In this document: positions 1 through 8,815 of the stretch, piece by piece
Layout of the letters: every line of letters begins with the position of its first letter
How positions within the stretch are numbered: the first letter of the stretch is position 1
The notes under the pieces: generated by a model
What the model was told of the DNA's origin: nothing
Seen by the model: only the letters and a program-made list of their open reading frames with translations
Database searches by the model: none
NCBI GenBank assembly: GCA_016713175.1
Contig: JADJPQ010000003.1
Location: forward strand, 609,514-673,513
DNA length: 64,000 bases
Reading direction: 5' to 3'
From: Planctomycetota bacterium
GTDB taxonomy: Bacteria > Planctomycetota > UBA1135 > UBA2386
Program-made: the position numbers and the translations under genes

Positions 1-951
1 CGGCACCGGCAACTGGCCGTACATCGTCGTCTGCAGCGGCGTCGGGCCGAATTGGTGCGACGCGTTGCTGATGTCACCGTGGCACTGCGAGCAGGCCGCG
101 GCGCTGCCATGCCGGCTGTTGAACACGGTCATGCCGCGTTGTGCTTCAGCCGACAGCGTGCCCTGGCCCGCGATCGACTGGTCGAACGCGGACTGATCGG
201 AGTTCAGCGTCCGCAGGTAGGTCGCGACCGCCATGATGATGCGCGTGGGCGTCGCCGTCGCGCCAACGCCGTACACCTGCTCGAACAGCTGGTTGTACGT
301 CGTCGCGCCGCCGATGAAGTTCGCCAAACGCGTCGGGATGTTGCTGGCCAGCGCCAACGGCCGGGCCGTCGCGATCTTGTTGGTCACCTCGGTCCAGGTG
401 CGGCCGGTGTGCGCCATCTCGGTCGAGTTGATCGGCGGCGCCGCCACCAGATTCTCGAGCGCCACCGGACCGGTCAGCACGACCTGGTTGGTGACCGGAT
501 CGCGGAATTCGCCGTTGGCGACGCGACCGTCATAGAACAGCGCGGGTTGGTACCCTGCGTTGATGACCGTCGGCGCCTTGCGCCGGGTAACCTGCGGATC
601 GAGACCGAAGGTGGTCGAGCCGGAATAGTGACCGCTGGCATCACGCACCGGCACGCCGCGCGCGCCGAGGATGTCGTCAGCGGTGTTCGGGATGCCGTCG
701 GGACCGGGGTGCCGCTGGTTGATCGCGCGCGGATCCACACCGCCGTGCGAGAACTGGTGGCAGGTGCCGCAAGCGACCGAATTGGTCGACGACATCTGTT
801 CTTCCCAGAACAACGCCATGCCCAGCAGGGCCTTGGGCGTCGTCACCGGGTTGCCGGCGGGGGTCGGTGGGGCTGGGAAGTGGGACTGCGCCATCGCCGA
901 CGCGCCCAACACGGAAGCAACTGCGAGACCGAGCACACGCAAGGGAGTCAT
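1..951 (-). CDS. Di-heme cytochrome c peroxidase (MauG/CcpA family), C-terminus cut off
   Basis: Reading the minus strand from an ATG at 951 gives 317 codons without a stop; the gene runs off the left edge. It begins with a signal peptide (hydrophobic core, cleavage after AMAQ near residue 22). Two haem c sites are visible: CGTCH at residues 61-65 and CSQCH at 287-291. This spacing fits the periplasmic di-heme peroxidase/MauG family, which reduces H2O2 or oxidises a partner using two covalent haems. A perfect AAGGAG lies at 959-964, seven bases before the start. The missing C-terminus prevents telling a true CcpA from the many uncharacterised planctomycete homologues. Confidence 0.85.
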   Translation of the reverse strand, partial: MTPLRVLGLAVASVLGASAMAQSHFPAPPTPAGNPVTTPKALLGMALFWEEQMSSTNSVACGTCHQFSHGGVDPRAINQRHPGPDGIPNTADDILGARGVPVRDASGHYSGSTTFGLDPQVTRRKAPTVINAGYQPALFYDGRVANGEFRDPVTNQVVLTGPVALENLVAAPPINSTEMAHTGRTWTEVTNKIATARPLALASNIPTRLANFIGGATTYNQLFEQVYGVGATATPTRIIMAVATYLRTLNSDQSAFDQSIAGQGTLSAEAQRGMTVFNSRHGSAAACSQCHGDISNASHQFGPTPLQTTMYGQLPVP

Positions 952-1127
952 GAACGAGCTCCTTGGAGGATCCTTGCCAACGGACAGATCGGGGGAGAGG
1001 GGGGAATGTAGCCACCCTATTGCCAGTTGGGTGACGCAGGCATGACATCGGGTGAAATTCCTCGCCAACGCCGGTTCCAGCGGACGACGCGACACAACAT
1101 GCGAAGTCTCCGGATGCACCGGCTGCC

Positions 1128-2321
1128 ATGAGTTCGTTCAAGACGATGCGTCGCCAGGGAGCCCTCGCCAACCTCGACTTCGCGGTGGAGGTGCCGACCG
1201 ATTGGGTCGGGGTGCCGATCCCGGAGGAAGCGACCGACTTCAGCGACGTCCTCGCCTTCGCCCCGATCGGGGTGATGATGGCGCCCTATGCCCCGATCGT
1301 CTTCTCGGTAGCCGCCCGCCCCGCCTACGATGGCGGAAGTGTTTCCCAGTGGCTGAATTACGTCTCCCGTGAACGACAACTCGACCCGAGTGCCGGCGAA
1401 GAGCAAGCGATCGGGACGCACCAGGGTGTGGGCTGCTGGGGCATGCAGGTCAGCGACGGCACGGTCATGCGTGCGCGCCTGATCTTCTTCGAGGACGGCG
1501 ATCGCCTGATCAACGTCAGCTGCATGGCGCCGGACGCCCTTTGGAACAGCGTCGAAGCGACCTTCCTGCACATGCTGAAGACCTTCGCGTTGGCCACCCC
1601 AAAGGGTGCCAAGGTGGCGCTGCACGATGCCGGCTCGCCGCTGGCCGCAAACACGATGGGCGCCGCGGCGGCGGCCGGCTCCACGGCAACCCACCGGCAG
1701 GCAGCCGCGGACGATGACCCGGATCCGCCGAACCCAGCAACGGCTCTGGCCCTCGCGAACGACATGGCCTCCTTCGAAGCCACCCACGCCGTCAACGCCC
1801 GGATGCAGCAGCTCGGCGCCGGCACGGTGCCGCCAGTCCTCGACTACCACGAACAGGAACGCTGGGCGACGCTCGAGCCCCCGACGCTGACCGGACGCAT
1901 GCGCGTGCCGTTCGGCTGGCACGTCATCGACGATGGCAGTCGGATCCTGGTGTTCGACCCGGCGGGCAACACGCAGGTCCAACTGCAGATGTTGCCGCGG
2001 CAGGGCCGGACCGACGACGCGATCTTGCAGCAGAAGGCGACGACCCTGCGCGCAGGCTGGCCGGAACTGTCGGCGCGGCGGCTCCAGTTCTCAGGCCTCG
2101 CGTGCCTCGGCATCCGCAACATCGCGATCGACGGCAGACCGGTCGAGAAGGGCTATGTTCTGCGCTCCGCGCCCGACGACCGGGCCCTGGAGCTCGAGAT
2201 CACCGCCAGTCCGGAGCGATTTCCGCGGGCCGCGGATCTGGCTTTGGTGCTGCTCCGCGACCTCGCAATCGCGGGCGAACCGGATCCGACGGATCAGCCG
2301 CAGACCGAACCGGCCTCCTGA
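1128..2321 (+). CDS. Hypothetical protein with two PsbP/DcrB-like domains
   Basis: A 397-residue protein with no signal peptide. Residues about 17-155 and 250-385 look like two copies of the same fold: each opens with a hydrophobic strand and P-x-W/G-W turn (FAVEVPTDW; MRVPFGWHV), has a middle stretch of alternating strands, and ends with a helix carrying LLRDL or MLKTF. The pattern resembles DcrB/PsbP-like (DUF1795) domains, but this is by eye only. The linker (about 160-245) is Ala/Pro-rich. It converges on the Fur-like gene with the dps remnant between them. Function unknown. Confidence 0.6.
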   Translation: MSSFKTMRRQGALANLDFAVEVPTDWVGVPIPEEATDFSDVLAFAPIGVMMAPYAPIVFSVAARPAYDGGSVSQWLNYVSRERQLDPSAGEEQAIGTHQGVGCWGMQVSDGTVMRARLIFFEDGDRLINVSCMAPDALWNSVEATFLHMLKTFALATPKGAKVALHDAGSPLAANTMGAAAAAGSTATHRQAAADDDPDPPNPATALALANDMASFEATHAVNARMQQLGAGTVPPVLDYHEQERWATLEPPTLTGRMRVPFGWHVIDDGSRILVFDPAGNTQVQLQMLPRQGRTDDAILQQKATTLRAGWPELSARRLQFSGLACLGIRNIAIDGRPVEKGYVLRSAPDDRALELEITASPERFPRAADLALVLLRDLAIAGEPDPTDQPQTEPAS

Positions 2322-2343
2322 CCGTTCGGCGGACCGGGTTCAC

Positions 2344-2463
2344 GACCGCCAGACCGCCGAGCGTCAGCATCCGCTCGGCAACGCCGTCGTTGAAGCCATC
2401 CAGTTCGGTCGCGAACTGATCGAACAACGGATGCAGGGCGGCGAAATGCGGCCCTTTGATGCA
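2344..2463 (-). pseudogene. Remnant of a Dps-family ferritin
   Basis: On the minus strand, directly behind the Fur-like gene, about 40 codons read IKGPHFAALHPLFDQF, then a helix ending VAERMLTLGG. This matches the core of Dps (W-N-v-K-G-P-H-F-x-x-L-H-x-x-F-D, then D-x-x-A-E-R-x-x-x-L-G-G), the stretch holding the intersubunit ferroxidase residues. No start codon, upstream helix or the remaining two-thirds of the protein is present. The frame continues into low-complexity Arg/Pro sequence. I read it as a decayed dps gene formerly next to its iron/peroxide regulator. Confidence 0.55.
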
Positions 2464-2483
2464 ACGCCTGACGTCGGCTGGTC

Positions 2484-2900
2484 TCAGCCCCGGCGGCGCG
2501 TGCCTTTCCGCGTCCCGCGGACCACGACCTGGTACTCACGGACGTCGAATTCGGTCAGTTCGTCGATGCGGCCAACGCGCAACGCGGTCCACGGGATGTC
2601 CTGGATGCGCCCGGTGTCGTCGTCGACGAAGTGATGGTGCGGCTCGACCTTCGGGTCGTAGACGATGCGGCCTTCGGCCAGCACCAGTTCGCGCAGCAGA
2701 CCCTTCTCGACGAACAGCTCGAGCGTGTTGTAGACCGTCGCCCGCGACACCATCGGGAAGTCCTGTTTGACGGCGTGCCAGACCTGATCCGCCGACGGAT
2801 GGTCTTCGGTCGCCAGCACGTAGCTGGCGATCGCCACGCGCTGGGCCGACGGCCGCACGTCGGCGAGTTCGAGCCGGTTGATGATGCGCGTGGCGTCCAT
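2484..2900 (-). CDS. Fur-family transcriptional regulator, Irr-like
   Basis: A 138-residue protein: an N-terminal winged helix (RPSAQRVAIASYVL, then VSRATVYNTLELF as recognition helix) and a C-terminal dimerisation domain. It has no cysteine, so the CxxC structural zinc site of Fur, Zur and PerR is absent. Instead it has HHHFVDDDTGRIQDIP, close to the HHH haem-binding segment of rhizobial Irr, and an Irr-like basic tail. Irr is a haem-responsive regulator of iron genes. I chose the ATG at 2900, not the one at 2936, because the longer version would place the operator-like palindrome (2906-2920) inside the gene, and 138 residues is the usual size. Confidence 0.8.
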   Translation of the reverse strand: MDATRIINRLELADVRPSAQRVAIASYVLATEDHPSADQVWHAVKQDFPMVSRATVYNTLELFVEKGLLRELVLAEGRIVYDPKVEPHHHFVDDDTGRIQDIPWTALRVGRIDELTEFDVREYQVVVRGTRKGTRRRG

Positions 2901-2905
2901 GCCGG

Positions 2906-2920
2906 TTAGACTAGATCTAA
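2906..2920. promoter_or_regulatory. Fur/Irr-type operator palindrome
   Basis: TTAGACTAGATCTAA is an inverted repeat with 5-base arms (TTAGA/TCTAA) around a 5-base centre, in an A/T-rich patch within GC-rich DNA. It sits five bases upstream of the Fur-like start. It resembles the iron control element bound by Irr (TTAGA...TCTAA) and also a degenerate PerR box. Autoregulation is the likely role. Confidence 0.5.
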
Positions 2921-2976
2921 ATATCGGCATGGTCAACCAGGATCAGCGCAGAATCCCGGTCCGGCCGGGATCGCTG

Positions 2977-3324
2977 TCAGCGACCACCCGGACGCTCGGC
3001 AGCCGCGGCGCAACCGATGCACCTCGTGGCCCACGGCAGGGCCTCCAGCCGGGCCGGCGCAATCGGCTTGCCGCACGCATCGCAACGGCCGTAGGTGCCG
3101 GCGTCGAGACGCGCCAGGGCATGGTCGATGTGCGACAACTCGACGGTGGCACCATCGTCGAGGCCTTCGAGGATCTCGCGGCCCTCCAACTCGATCGCCC
3201 GTTCGTTCGCGTCGGCCGGCAGCGGCTCGTCGCGGTGGTGCAGATGACGATCGAGGCGGGTCAGGCGCGCCGCGAGCTGCGCGCGCAGGTTCTCCAATTG
3301 GCGACGGGTCTTGTTCGGGTCCAT
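2977..3324 (-). CDS. TraR/DksA-family zinc-finger protein
   Basis: A 115-residue protein starting at ATG 3324 with GGAG at 3331-3334. The N-terminal half is a charged helical hairpin (KTRRQLENLRAQLAARL). The C-terminal end carries the C4 zinc finger CDACGKPI...CIGC typical of DksA/TraR proteins, which bind the RNA polymerase secondary channel and modulate initiation, often with ppGpp. In the coiled-coil tip region it reads LDDGATVELSHIDHALARLDAGTYGRC, so the usual DksA DxxDxA tip is not obvious. It may belong to the shorter general-stress class. Confidence 0.8.
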   Translation of the reverse strand: MDPNKTRRQLENLRAQLAARLTRLDRHLHHRDEPLPADANERAIELEGREILEGLDDGATVELSHIDHALARLDAGTYGRCDACGKPIAPARLEALPWATRCIGCAAAAERPGGR

Positions 3325-3457
3325 GGCAATCTCCGAGGGCACTGTCGGCCGCGACCGTTGCCCGCACAGGTGGCCACCCGGCCCACGTCGGCCGGGCGAA
3401 TGAGCCCATGGTCTTGTCCAGCGCCGACTCCCGCCCCACCATGCGCGCTGCAAATCC

Positions 3458-3670
3458 GTGAGCCCCGCCATCAAGAAAGTCTGGATCGAGGAGGGCTGCA
3501 TCTCCTGCCAGTTGTGCCAGGACATCGCCCCGAAGGTGTTCCTGGTCGAGGGCGACCAGACCTGCGTCGTCAAGGCCGACGCCGGGTTGCACTTCGGCAA
3601 GCTCCATGACGACATCGAACAGGCGGCCCGCGATTGCCCGGTCGAAGTCATCAAGGTCGAGACGACCTGA
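3458..3670 (+). CDS. Small [4Fe-4S] ferredoxin
   Basis: A 70-residue soluble protein. CISCQLCQDIAP gives CxxCxxC and a later DCPVEVI supplies the fourth cysteine, the pattern of a single-cluster low-potential ferredoxin. The acidic linker is typical. The start is GTG at 3458, since an upstream ATG at 3441 reaches a stop after six codons. It is divergent from the DksA-like gene, and a secreted protein follows 24 bases downstream. The redox partner cannot be inferred from the neighbours. Confidence 0.85.
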   Translation: MSPAIKKVWIEEGCISCQLCQDIAPKVFLVEGDQTCVVKADAGLHFGKLHDDIEQAARDCPVEVIKVETT

Positions 3671-3694
3671 GCCAGGCTGCGCTACACTGGCCGC

Positions 3695-4102
3695 GTGAAT
3701 GCCACGACTGTCGCGACCCTGCTGCCGCTGCTGCTGCTGGCGGGCGAAGACCCGATCAAGACCAGCTTCGCCGTCCTGGCGTCGTTCACCTGGGAGGAAG
3801 GCAAGGAACTGCCGGCCGAGGTCAAGGCGCTCGACGAGAAGATCGTCTCGATCTCGGGCTTCATGCAACGCGAAGTGCCGGGCGGCGCGCCGGTCGGCCA
3901 GTTCCTGCTGATCAACGACGCCTGCGGCTGCAACGGCACCCCGAAGCTGAACGAAATCGTGTTCTGCGCCCTGCCGGAAGGCGTGACCACCGACATCAAG
4001 CCCGGCGTCGTCACGGTGACCGGCAAACTGTATGTCGGCGAACAGAAGGAAGACGACATCGTCATCGCGCTCTACACGCTCGACGTCGACGAAGTGAAGT
4101 AG
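3695..4102 (+). CDS. DUF3299-like secreted protein
   Basis: 135 residues beginning with a GTG start and a short hydrophobic leader (LLPLLLLAG). The body reads LPAEVKALDEKIVSISGFM, then QFLLINDACGCNGTP and a strand-rich C-terminus. The LPxEVKxLDxKxVxIxGFM opening and FLL-x5-C block match DUF3299 proteins, which are periplasmic and often sit beside metal or lipoprotein export genes; their function is not established. It probably shares a transcript with the ferredoxin upstream and the secreted protein downstream. Confidence 0.65.
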   Translation: MNATTVATLLPLLLLAGEDPIKTSFAVLASFTWEEGKELPAEVKALDEKIVSISGFMQREVPGGAPVGQFLLINDACGCNGTPKLNEIVFCALPEGVTTDIKPGVVTVTGKLYVGEQKEDDIVIALYTLDVDEVK

Positions 4103-4145
4103 CGGCGGCGCCGCCGACCCGCCGCATGCGGTAGGATCGCGGGCG

Positions 4146-5300
4146 ATGTTCCGTCTGCTGACCGCCGCTTTCGCCGCCTTCGCCGTTGCCCAGGATCCGC
4201 CGCCCGCCCCGACCGATTGGGCCAAGGAAGTCGAGCGCGCGTGCAGCTCGCCGCGCATCGGCCTGCGGATCGCGGCCGGCAAGAAGATCGCGACCGCCGC
4301 CGGCGCAGCGATTCCGGCGCTGCAGGCCTGGAGCAAGGCCAACGGCGTCAACGCGCTGCCGGTGACGATCGTCGAAGCGTTCGCCGACCACGGCGGCAAT
4401 GACGCCGCGGTACTCGAGCTGCTCGGCGGCTGGGCCCAGGATGTCGAGTTCTACTGGCGCGCGCAGGCGCTGCGCGGCCTGGCACTGCGTCGCCTGCCGC
4501 AGCATCGGCCGTTGTTCGCGCGTTCTGCCAACGACCCGGCGTGGCTGTTCCGCACCTGGGCCCGCATCGGTCTGTGGGTCGATGGCCAGACGTTGGTCGG
4601 CGGCCCGGTGCTCGACGGCCTGCTGGATCCGGATCCCCGCGCGCAGGTCGAGCTCGCGGCCTGGCTGTTCAGCAACGGCGAACCGGCCGGCGCCGGCATC
4701 CTGATGGGTGCGTTGTGTGACGAACGGACGTTCCTCGGCGACCCGTGGGGCCGGCGCCGCTGCCGCAAAGCGCTGACCGCGGTGCAGACGAGGATCACCG
4801 GCAACCTCGAGTTCGATCCCGACAAGGACACCCGCGAGAACGTCGAATCGCTGTCGCGCATCCACTCCTGGTTCATCGACCGCCTGCAGACGCGCGTGCC
4901 CGAGCCGCTGCCGGTGACCGACACCGGCCGGGCGTTCGTCGGCGGCATCGAAATCGCGAGCTGCCGGCACGGCGATCTGTTCCTGCGCTGGACCGCGGAC
5001 GGCTTCGTCTGGCCGGGACTGGAAGAGACCCGCTCGGTGCGCCTGCGCCCGGCAACCTGGCAGAAACTGTGGCAGGAACGGACAGCCCTGCGCCTGGCCG
5101 AACAGGTCGGTGTGGTGGTCTGCGACAAGTTGCGCCTGCGGCTCGACGACCCAGCGGTGCACGCGGCGGTCGCGCCCGCGGCATTGCCGGCGGCGGCAAC
5201 GGACTGGCTCAAGCAACTCGCCGCCGCGATCGAAGAAGGCGGAGACCGCGATCTTGCCGAACAGTTGCGCACCCGCCTGCGGCAGTTTGCGGCGCCCTGA
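4146..5300 (+). CDS. Secreted helical-repeat protein of unknown function
   Basis: 384 residues with a short signal peptide (FRLLTAAFAAFAVAQ). Residues 30-240 are Ala/Leu-rich helical pairs resembling degenerate HEAT repeats (for example LLDPDPRAQVELAAWLF); the rest is mixed. No catalytic motif is recognisable. It ends 21 bases before the GlmS-like gene on the same strand, so the two are probably co-transcribed. Many helical-repeat secreted proteins occur in this genome, so the family may be lineage-specific. Confidence 0.6.
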   Translation: MFRLLTAAFAAFAVAQDPPPAPTDWAKEVERACSSPRIGLRIAAGKKIATAAGAAIPALQAWSKANGVNALPVTIVEAFADHGGNDAAVLELLGGWAQDVEFYWRAQALRGLALRRLPQHRPLFARSANDPAWLFRTWARIGLWVDGQTLVGGPVLDGLLDPDPRAQVELAAWLFSNGEPAGAGILMGALCDERTFLGDPWGRRRCRKALTAVQTRITGNLEFDPDKDTRENVESLSRIHSWFIDRLQTRVPEPLPVTDTGRAFVGGIEIASCRHGDLFLRWTADGFVWPGLEETRSVRLRPATWQKLWQERTALRLAEQVGVVVCDKLRLRLDDPAVHAAVAPAALPAAATDWLKQLAAAIEEGGDRDLAEQLRTRLRQFAAP

Positions 5301-5321
5301 CCCGGAGCATCGAGACCCCCG

Positions 5322-8300
5322 ATGTGTGGCATCATCGCAGTCCTGCGTCGCAACAGTCGCCGGCAACCGCCGGCCGCGACGATCCTCGACAGCGCCGTCA
5401 CCGCCGCCGAAACGGCGCTGGCCGGCGAATTCTCGGTGCCGGGAATCGCAGCGGCCGCGGCAGCACTGGCCGGGCTCGACAGCGCCTTGCGCGGTGTACC
5501 GGGTGTGCTGTGCCTGCTCGCTGCCAGGCCGGCGGCGGCAGTGTGTGAACAACGGCTGACGGCGCTGCAACAGCGGCTCCAGGAGTTCGAACGGTCGCTG
5601 GACCAGGGTGCGGCCGAAGCGCCGGACACCACGCTCGAGCAGAAGAACCAGGCACTGATCCGCTGCAAGGATGCGCTGTGGGCCGTGCTGCGCGATCGGC
5701 TGCCGCATGCGACGGCGGTGGCGTCGCTGGCCAACGGCGATGTGCCACACGCTGCCGCCGCGGCGGCGTTCTCGAGCCTGCAGGGTGCGTTGTCGGCACT
5801 GGATCGTCTCGAAGTCCGCGGCCGCGATTCCGCCGGCATCAGCGTGCTGATCAGCGGCGTCGATCCCGAACGGCCGCCGCTGCGCGCGCTGCTGGCCGGC
5901 CGGGCCGAGGATCCGCTGTTCCAGCATCGTTCCGCCCGCGTCGCCGATGGCGTGCTGAACCTGGTCTACAAGCACGCGGCCGAGATCGGCGAACTCGGCG
6001 ACAACGTCAAGGCGTTGCGCACGGCGATCCAGCAGGACCCGCTGCTGCAGGCGGCGCTGCGCCAGCCGGACTGCGAGGCGACGGTGCTCGGGCACACGCG
6101 GTGGGCCAGCATCGGCATCATCAGCCAACCCAACGCCCATCCGCTGAACCACGAGGAGACCGGCCGGCTCGGCGGTCCGTACGTGATCGGCGCGCTGAAT
6201 GGCGACGTCGACAACCACAAGGAACTCGAACAGCGGCACGGTCTGCAGATCGCGCCGGAGATCACCACCGATGCCAAGGTGATCCCGACGCTGGTGTCGC
6301 GGGCGATGACCGACGGCTTGCCGCTGGCCGAGGCGTTCCGTCGCACGGTAGCGACCTTCGAAGGCTCGGTGGCAGTCGCCGCCGCCGCCACTGGCGAACC
6401 GGGCACGCTGGCGCTGGCGCTGCGCGGTTCCGGCCAGGCGCTCTACGTCGGCATCGCCGAGGACACCTTCGTCGTCGCTTCGGAGCCGTACGGCGTGATC
6501 GAGGAGTGCGACCGCTACCTGCGCATGGACGGTGAAACGCCGGGCAACCCGCAGCACGCGAGTGCATCGCGCGGGCAGGTCGTCGTGCTGACCCGGGCCG
6601 AGGCCGGCGAACTCGTCGGCATCCGCCGTCTGGCCTACGACGGCACGCCGTTGCCGCTGCGCCCCGAATCGTTGAGCAAGGCCGCGGTGACCACGCGCGA
6701 CATCGATCGCGGCGCGTTCCCGCACTTCCTGGCCAAGGAGATCGCCGAGTCGCCGCGGTCGTTCGAGAAGACGCTGCGCGGCCGCATCGTCAAGCACGGC
6801 GGCCGGCTGCGGGTCGCGTTGCCACCGCAATCGCTGCCGGCGAACGTGGTGTCGGGCCTGCAGCAGCAGCGTTTCGCGCGCATCTACGTGATCGGCCAGG
6901 GCACCGCCGCCGTCGCCGGCCAGGCGGCCGCGGCCGCCATCGCGACCGCCCTGGCGCGTACCGCGATCGATGTGCGGGCGATGCCCGCGACCGAACTGTC
7001 CGGGTTCATGCTGCGCGACGACATGCGCGACACGCTGATCGTTGCGATCAGTCAATCGGGGACCACCACCGACACCAACCGCACGGTCGACCTGGTGCGC
7101 GCGCGCGGCTGCCCGGTGCTGGCGATCGTCAATCGCCGCGGCAGCGATCTGACCGACAAGGCCGATGGCGTGCTGTACACCAGCGACGGCCGCGACATCG
7201 AGATGAGCGTCGCCAGCACCAAGGCGTTCTACGCCCAGTGCGCCGCCGGTCAGTTGCTGGCGCTGGCGCTGGCGCGCGCCGCCGGCCAGGCCGACGATCG
7301 CAGTGAACACGAGCTGTTGCAGGCGCTGCTGGAGTTGCCGCGCGCGATGACGCAGGTGCTGCAGCAGGACGACGCGATCACGGCGATCACCGCCAAGCTG
7401 GCGCCGCCGCGTCGCTACTGGGCGCTGGTCGGCAACGGCAACAACAAGGTCGCCGCCGAAGAGGTCCGCATCAAGCTGTCGGAACTGTGCTACAAGTCGA
7501 TCGCCTGCGACGCGACCGAGGACAAGAAGCACATCGACCTGTCGTCGGAACCGCTGATCCTGGTTTGCGCCGCCGGCCTGACCGGCTCGACCGCCGACGA
7601 CGTCGCCAAGGAAGTGGCGATCTACAAGGCACACAAGGCCTGTCCGATCGTGATCGCAACCCAGGGCGAACAGCGCTTTGGCGCCGCCGCCGCGGTGATC
7701 GCGGTGCCCGCAGTGCATCCGGCCCTGGCGTTCATCCTGGCGACCGTGGCCGGCCACCTGTTCGGTTATCGCGCCGCGCTGGCGATCGATTCCCTGGCAA
7801 GGCCGCTGCGCCGCGCGCGCGGCGCGATCGAGGAAGTCGTGTCCGACCCGCTGCTGCGCCGCGAGCCGCTCGAACACCTGCGCGGTCGGCTGCTGCCGGC
7901 ATGGCAGGACTTCCGCCGGGATCTGCTCGCCGGCCGTCACGACGGCGCGCTCGAAGCGCGTACCGCCGCCCGCCTGACGTCGCTGTGCAATTACGCGCTC
8001 GGCCTGATGCCGATCGATTCGTTCGCGATCGAGTTCGGCGAGCAGGGCGGGCCCGGCGCGGTGATCGACGCCCTGACCGAGGAACTGACCCACGCCATCG
8101 ACCAGTTGACGCGGCCGGTCGACGCGATCAAGCACCAGGCCAAGACGGTGACCGTCGGCATCTCGCGCGCCGACGAAGCGCTGCTGACGGTGCCGCTGGT
8201 GCATGCGCTGCTGGCGGCTGGCGCGGTGCGCGACCGGCTGGGTTATCGCGATCTGCGCACGCTGGCCGCACTCGATGCCGCGGTCGTCGAAGTGCTCGGC

Positions 8301-8756
8301 AGCACGCGCTATCGGATCGATGGCGATGTGGCGGCCGGCACGGCCCAGATCCGGGTGCTCGACCAGCGCGGTGTCGCCGCCGGCATCCGTTCGCGCACGA
8401 TCGGCAATCCGGCACTGAAAGGGCAGAAGCACCTGGTGGCGATGGAACGGCAATGCCTGGTCGCCCGTGGCCGCGCCGACGACCGCATGGTCCTGATGGT
8501 CCCGGAAGTCGACCAGAGCACGACCGTTGGCATCACGTTGTTGCACCTCCGCTTCGCGGCGCAACTGCCGGCCTCGGCGCTGCGCGGCGTGCTCGCGGGC
8601 TACCGCAATCGCTACGCGGCGTTGCAGGATGCGGTCACCGAGACCGAGCCGCAGTTCGACGAGGATCTGCTCGAACAGATGCCGGTCATCGACCTGCTGA
8701 CCGAACCGATCGGAGCGCTGGCCGACCGCTGGCGACAGGGCTTGCTGCGAACCTGA
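5322..8756 (+). CDS. Oversized GlmS-like protein: glutaminase plus two SIS domains with extra regions
   Basis: 1144 residues, nearly twice normal GlmS (about 610). It starts MCGII, giving the Cys2 Ntn nucleophile. About 135 extra residues follow before the next glutaminase motif RGRDSAG (about 166). GHTRW (257) and NGDVDNHKELE (about 293) complete the glutamine site. The first SIS domain begins near 521, with SQSGTTTDT (576) and SVASTKAF (about 628); the second lies near 700-800. Residues about 830-1144 are an extension with no match I know. The usual GlmS C-terminal motif AYAAGELKHGP is replaced by CDATEDKKHIDL. Likely reaction: glucosamine-6-phosphate from fructose-6-phosphate and glutamine, for cell-wall precursors. 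Substrate is uncertain because of the altered SIS2 site. Confidence 0.75.
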   Translation: MCGIIAVLRRNSRRQPPAATILDSAVTAAETALAGEFSVPGIAAAAAALAGLDSALRGVPGVLCLLAARPAAAVCEQRLTALQQRLQEFERSLDQGAAEAPDTTLEQKNQALIRCKDALWAVLRDRLPHATAVASLANGDVPHAAAAAAFSSLQGALSALDRLEVRGRDSAGISVLISGVDPERPPLRALLAGRAEDPLFQHRSARVADGVLNLVYKHAAEIGELGDNVKALRTAIQQDPLLQAALRQPDCEATVLGHTRWASIGIISQPNAHPLNHEETGRLGGPYVIGALNGDVDNHKELEQRHGLQIAPEITTDAKVIPTLVSRAMTDGLPLAEAFRRTVATFEGSVAVAAAATGEPGTLALALRGSGQALYVGIAEDTFVVASEPYGVIEECDRYLRMDGETPGNPQHASASRGQVVVLTRAEAGELVGIRRLAYDGTPLPLRPESLSKAAVTTRDIDRGAFPHFLAKEIAESPRSFEKTLRGRIVKHGGRLRVALPPQSLPANVVSGLQQQRFARIYVIGQGTAAVAGQAAAAAIATALARTAIDVRAMPATELSGFMLRDDMRDTLIVAISQSGTTTDTNRTVDLVRARGCPVLAIVNRRGSDLTDKADGVLYTSDGRDIEMSVASTKAFYAQCAAGQLLALALARAAGQADDRSEHELLQALLELPRAMTQVLQQDDAITAITAKLAPPRRYWALVGNGNNKVAAEEVRIKLSELCYKSIACDATEDKKHIDLSSEPLILVCAAGLTGSTADDVAKEVAIYKAHKACPIVIATQGEQRFGAAAAVIAVPAVHPALAFILATVAGHLFGYRAALAIDSLARPLRRARGAIEEVVSDPLLRREPLEHLRGRLLPAWQDFRRDLLAGRHDGALEARTAARLTSLCNYALGLMPIDSFAIEFGEQGGPGAVIDALTEELTHAIDQLTRPVDAIKHQAKTVTVGISRADEALLTVPLVHALLAAGAVRDRLGYRDLRTLAALDAAVVEVLGSTRYRIDGDVAAGTAQIRVLDQRGVAAGIRSRTIGNPALKGQKHLVAMERQCLVARGRADDRMVLMVPEVDQSTTVGITLLHLRFAAQLPASALRGVLAGYRNRYAALQDAVTETEPQFDEDLLEQMPVIDLLTEPIGALADRWRQGLLRT

Positions 8757-8815
8757 TCAGCCGCCTGGCCGTCGAACTGGCAATCCGACGCCAGCCGCAG
8801 GATGCTGGTGGTGCC

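Noticed and set aside
4062..8564. A 1500-codon open frame on the minus strand
   Set aside because: It lies opposite the GlmS-like and neighbouring genes; its product is Arg/Ala/Gln-rich with no motif, as expected from GC-rich third positions.
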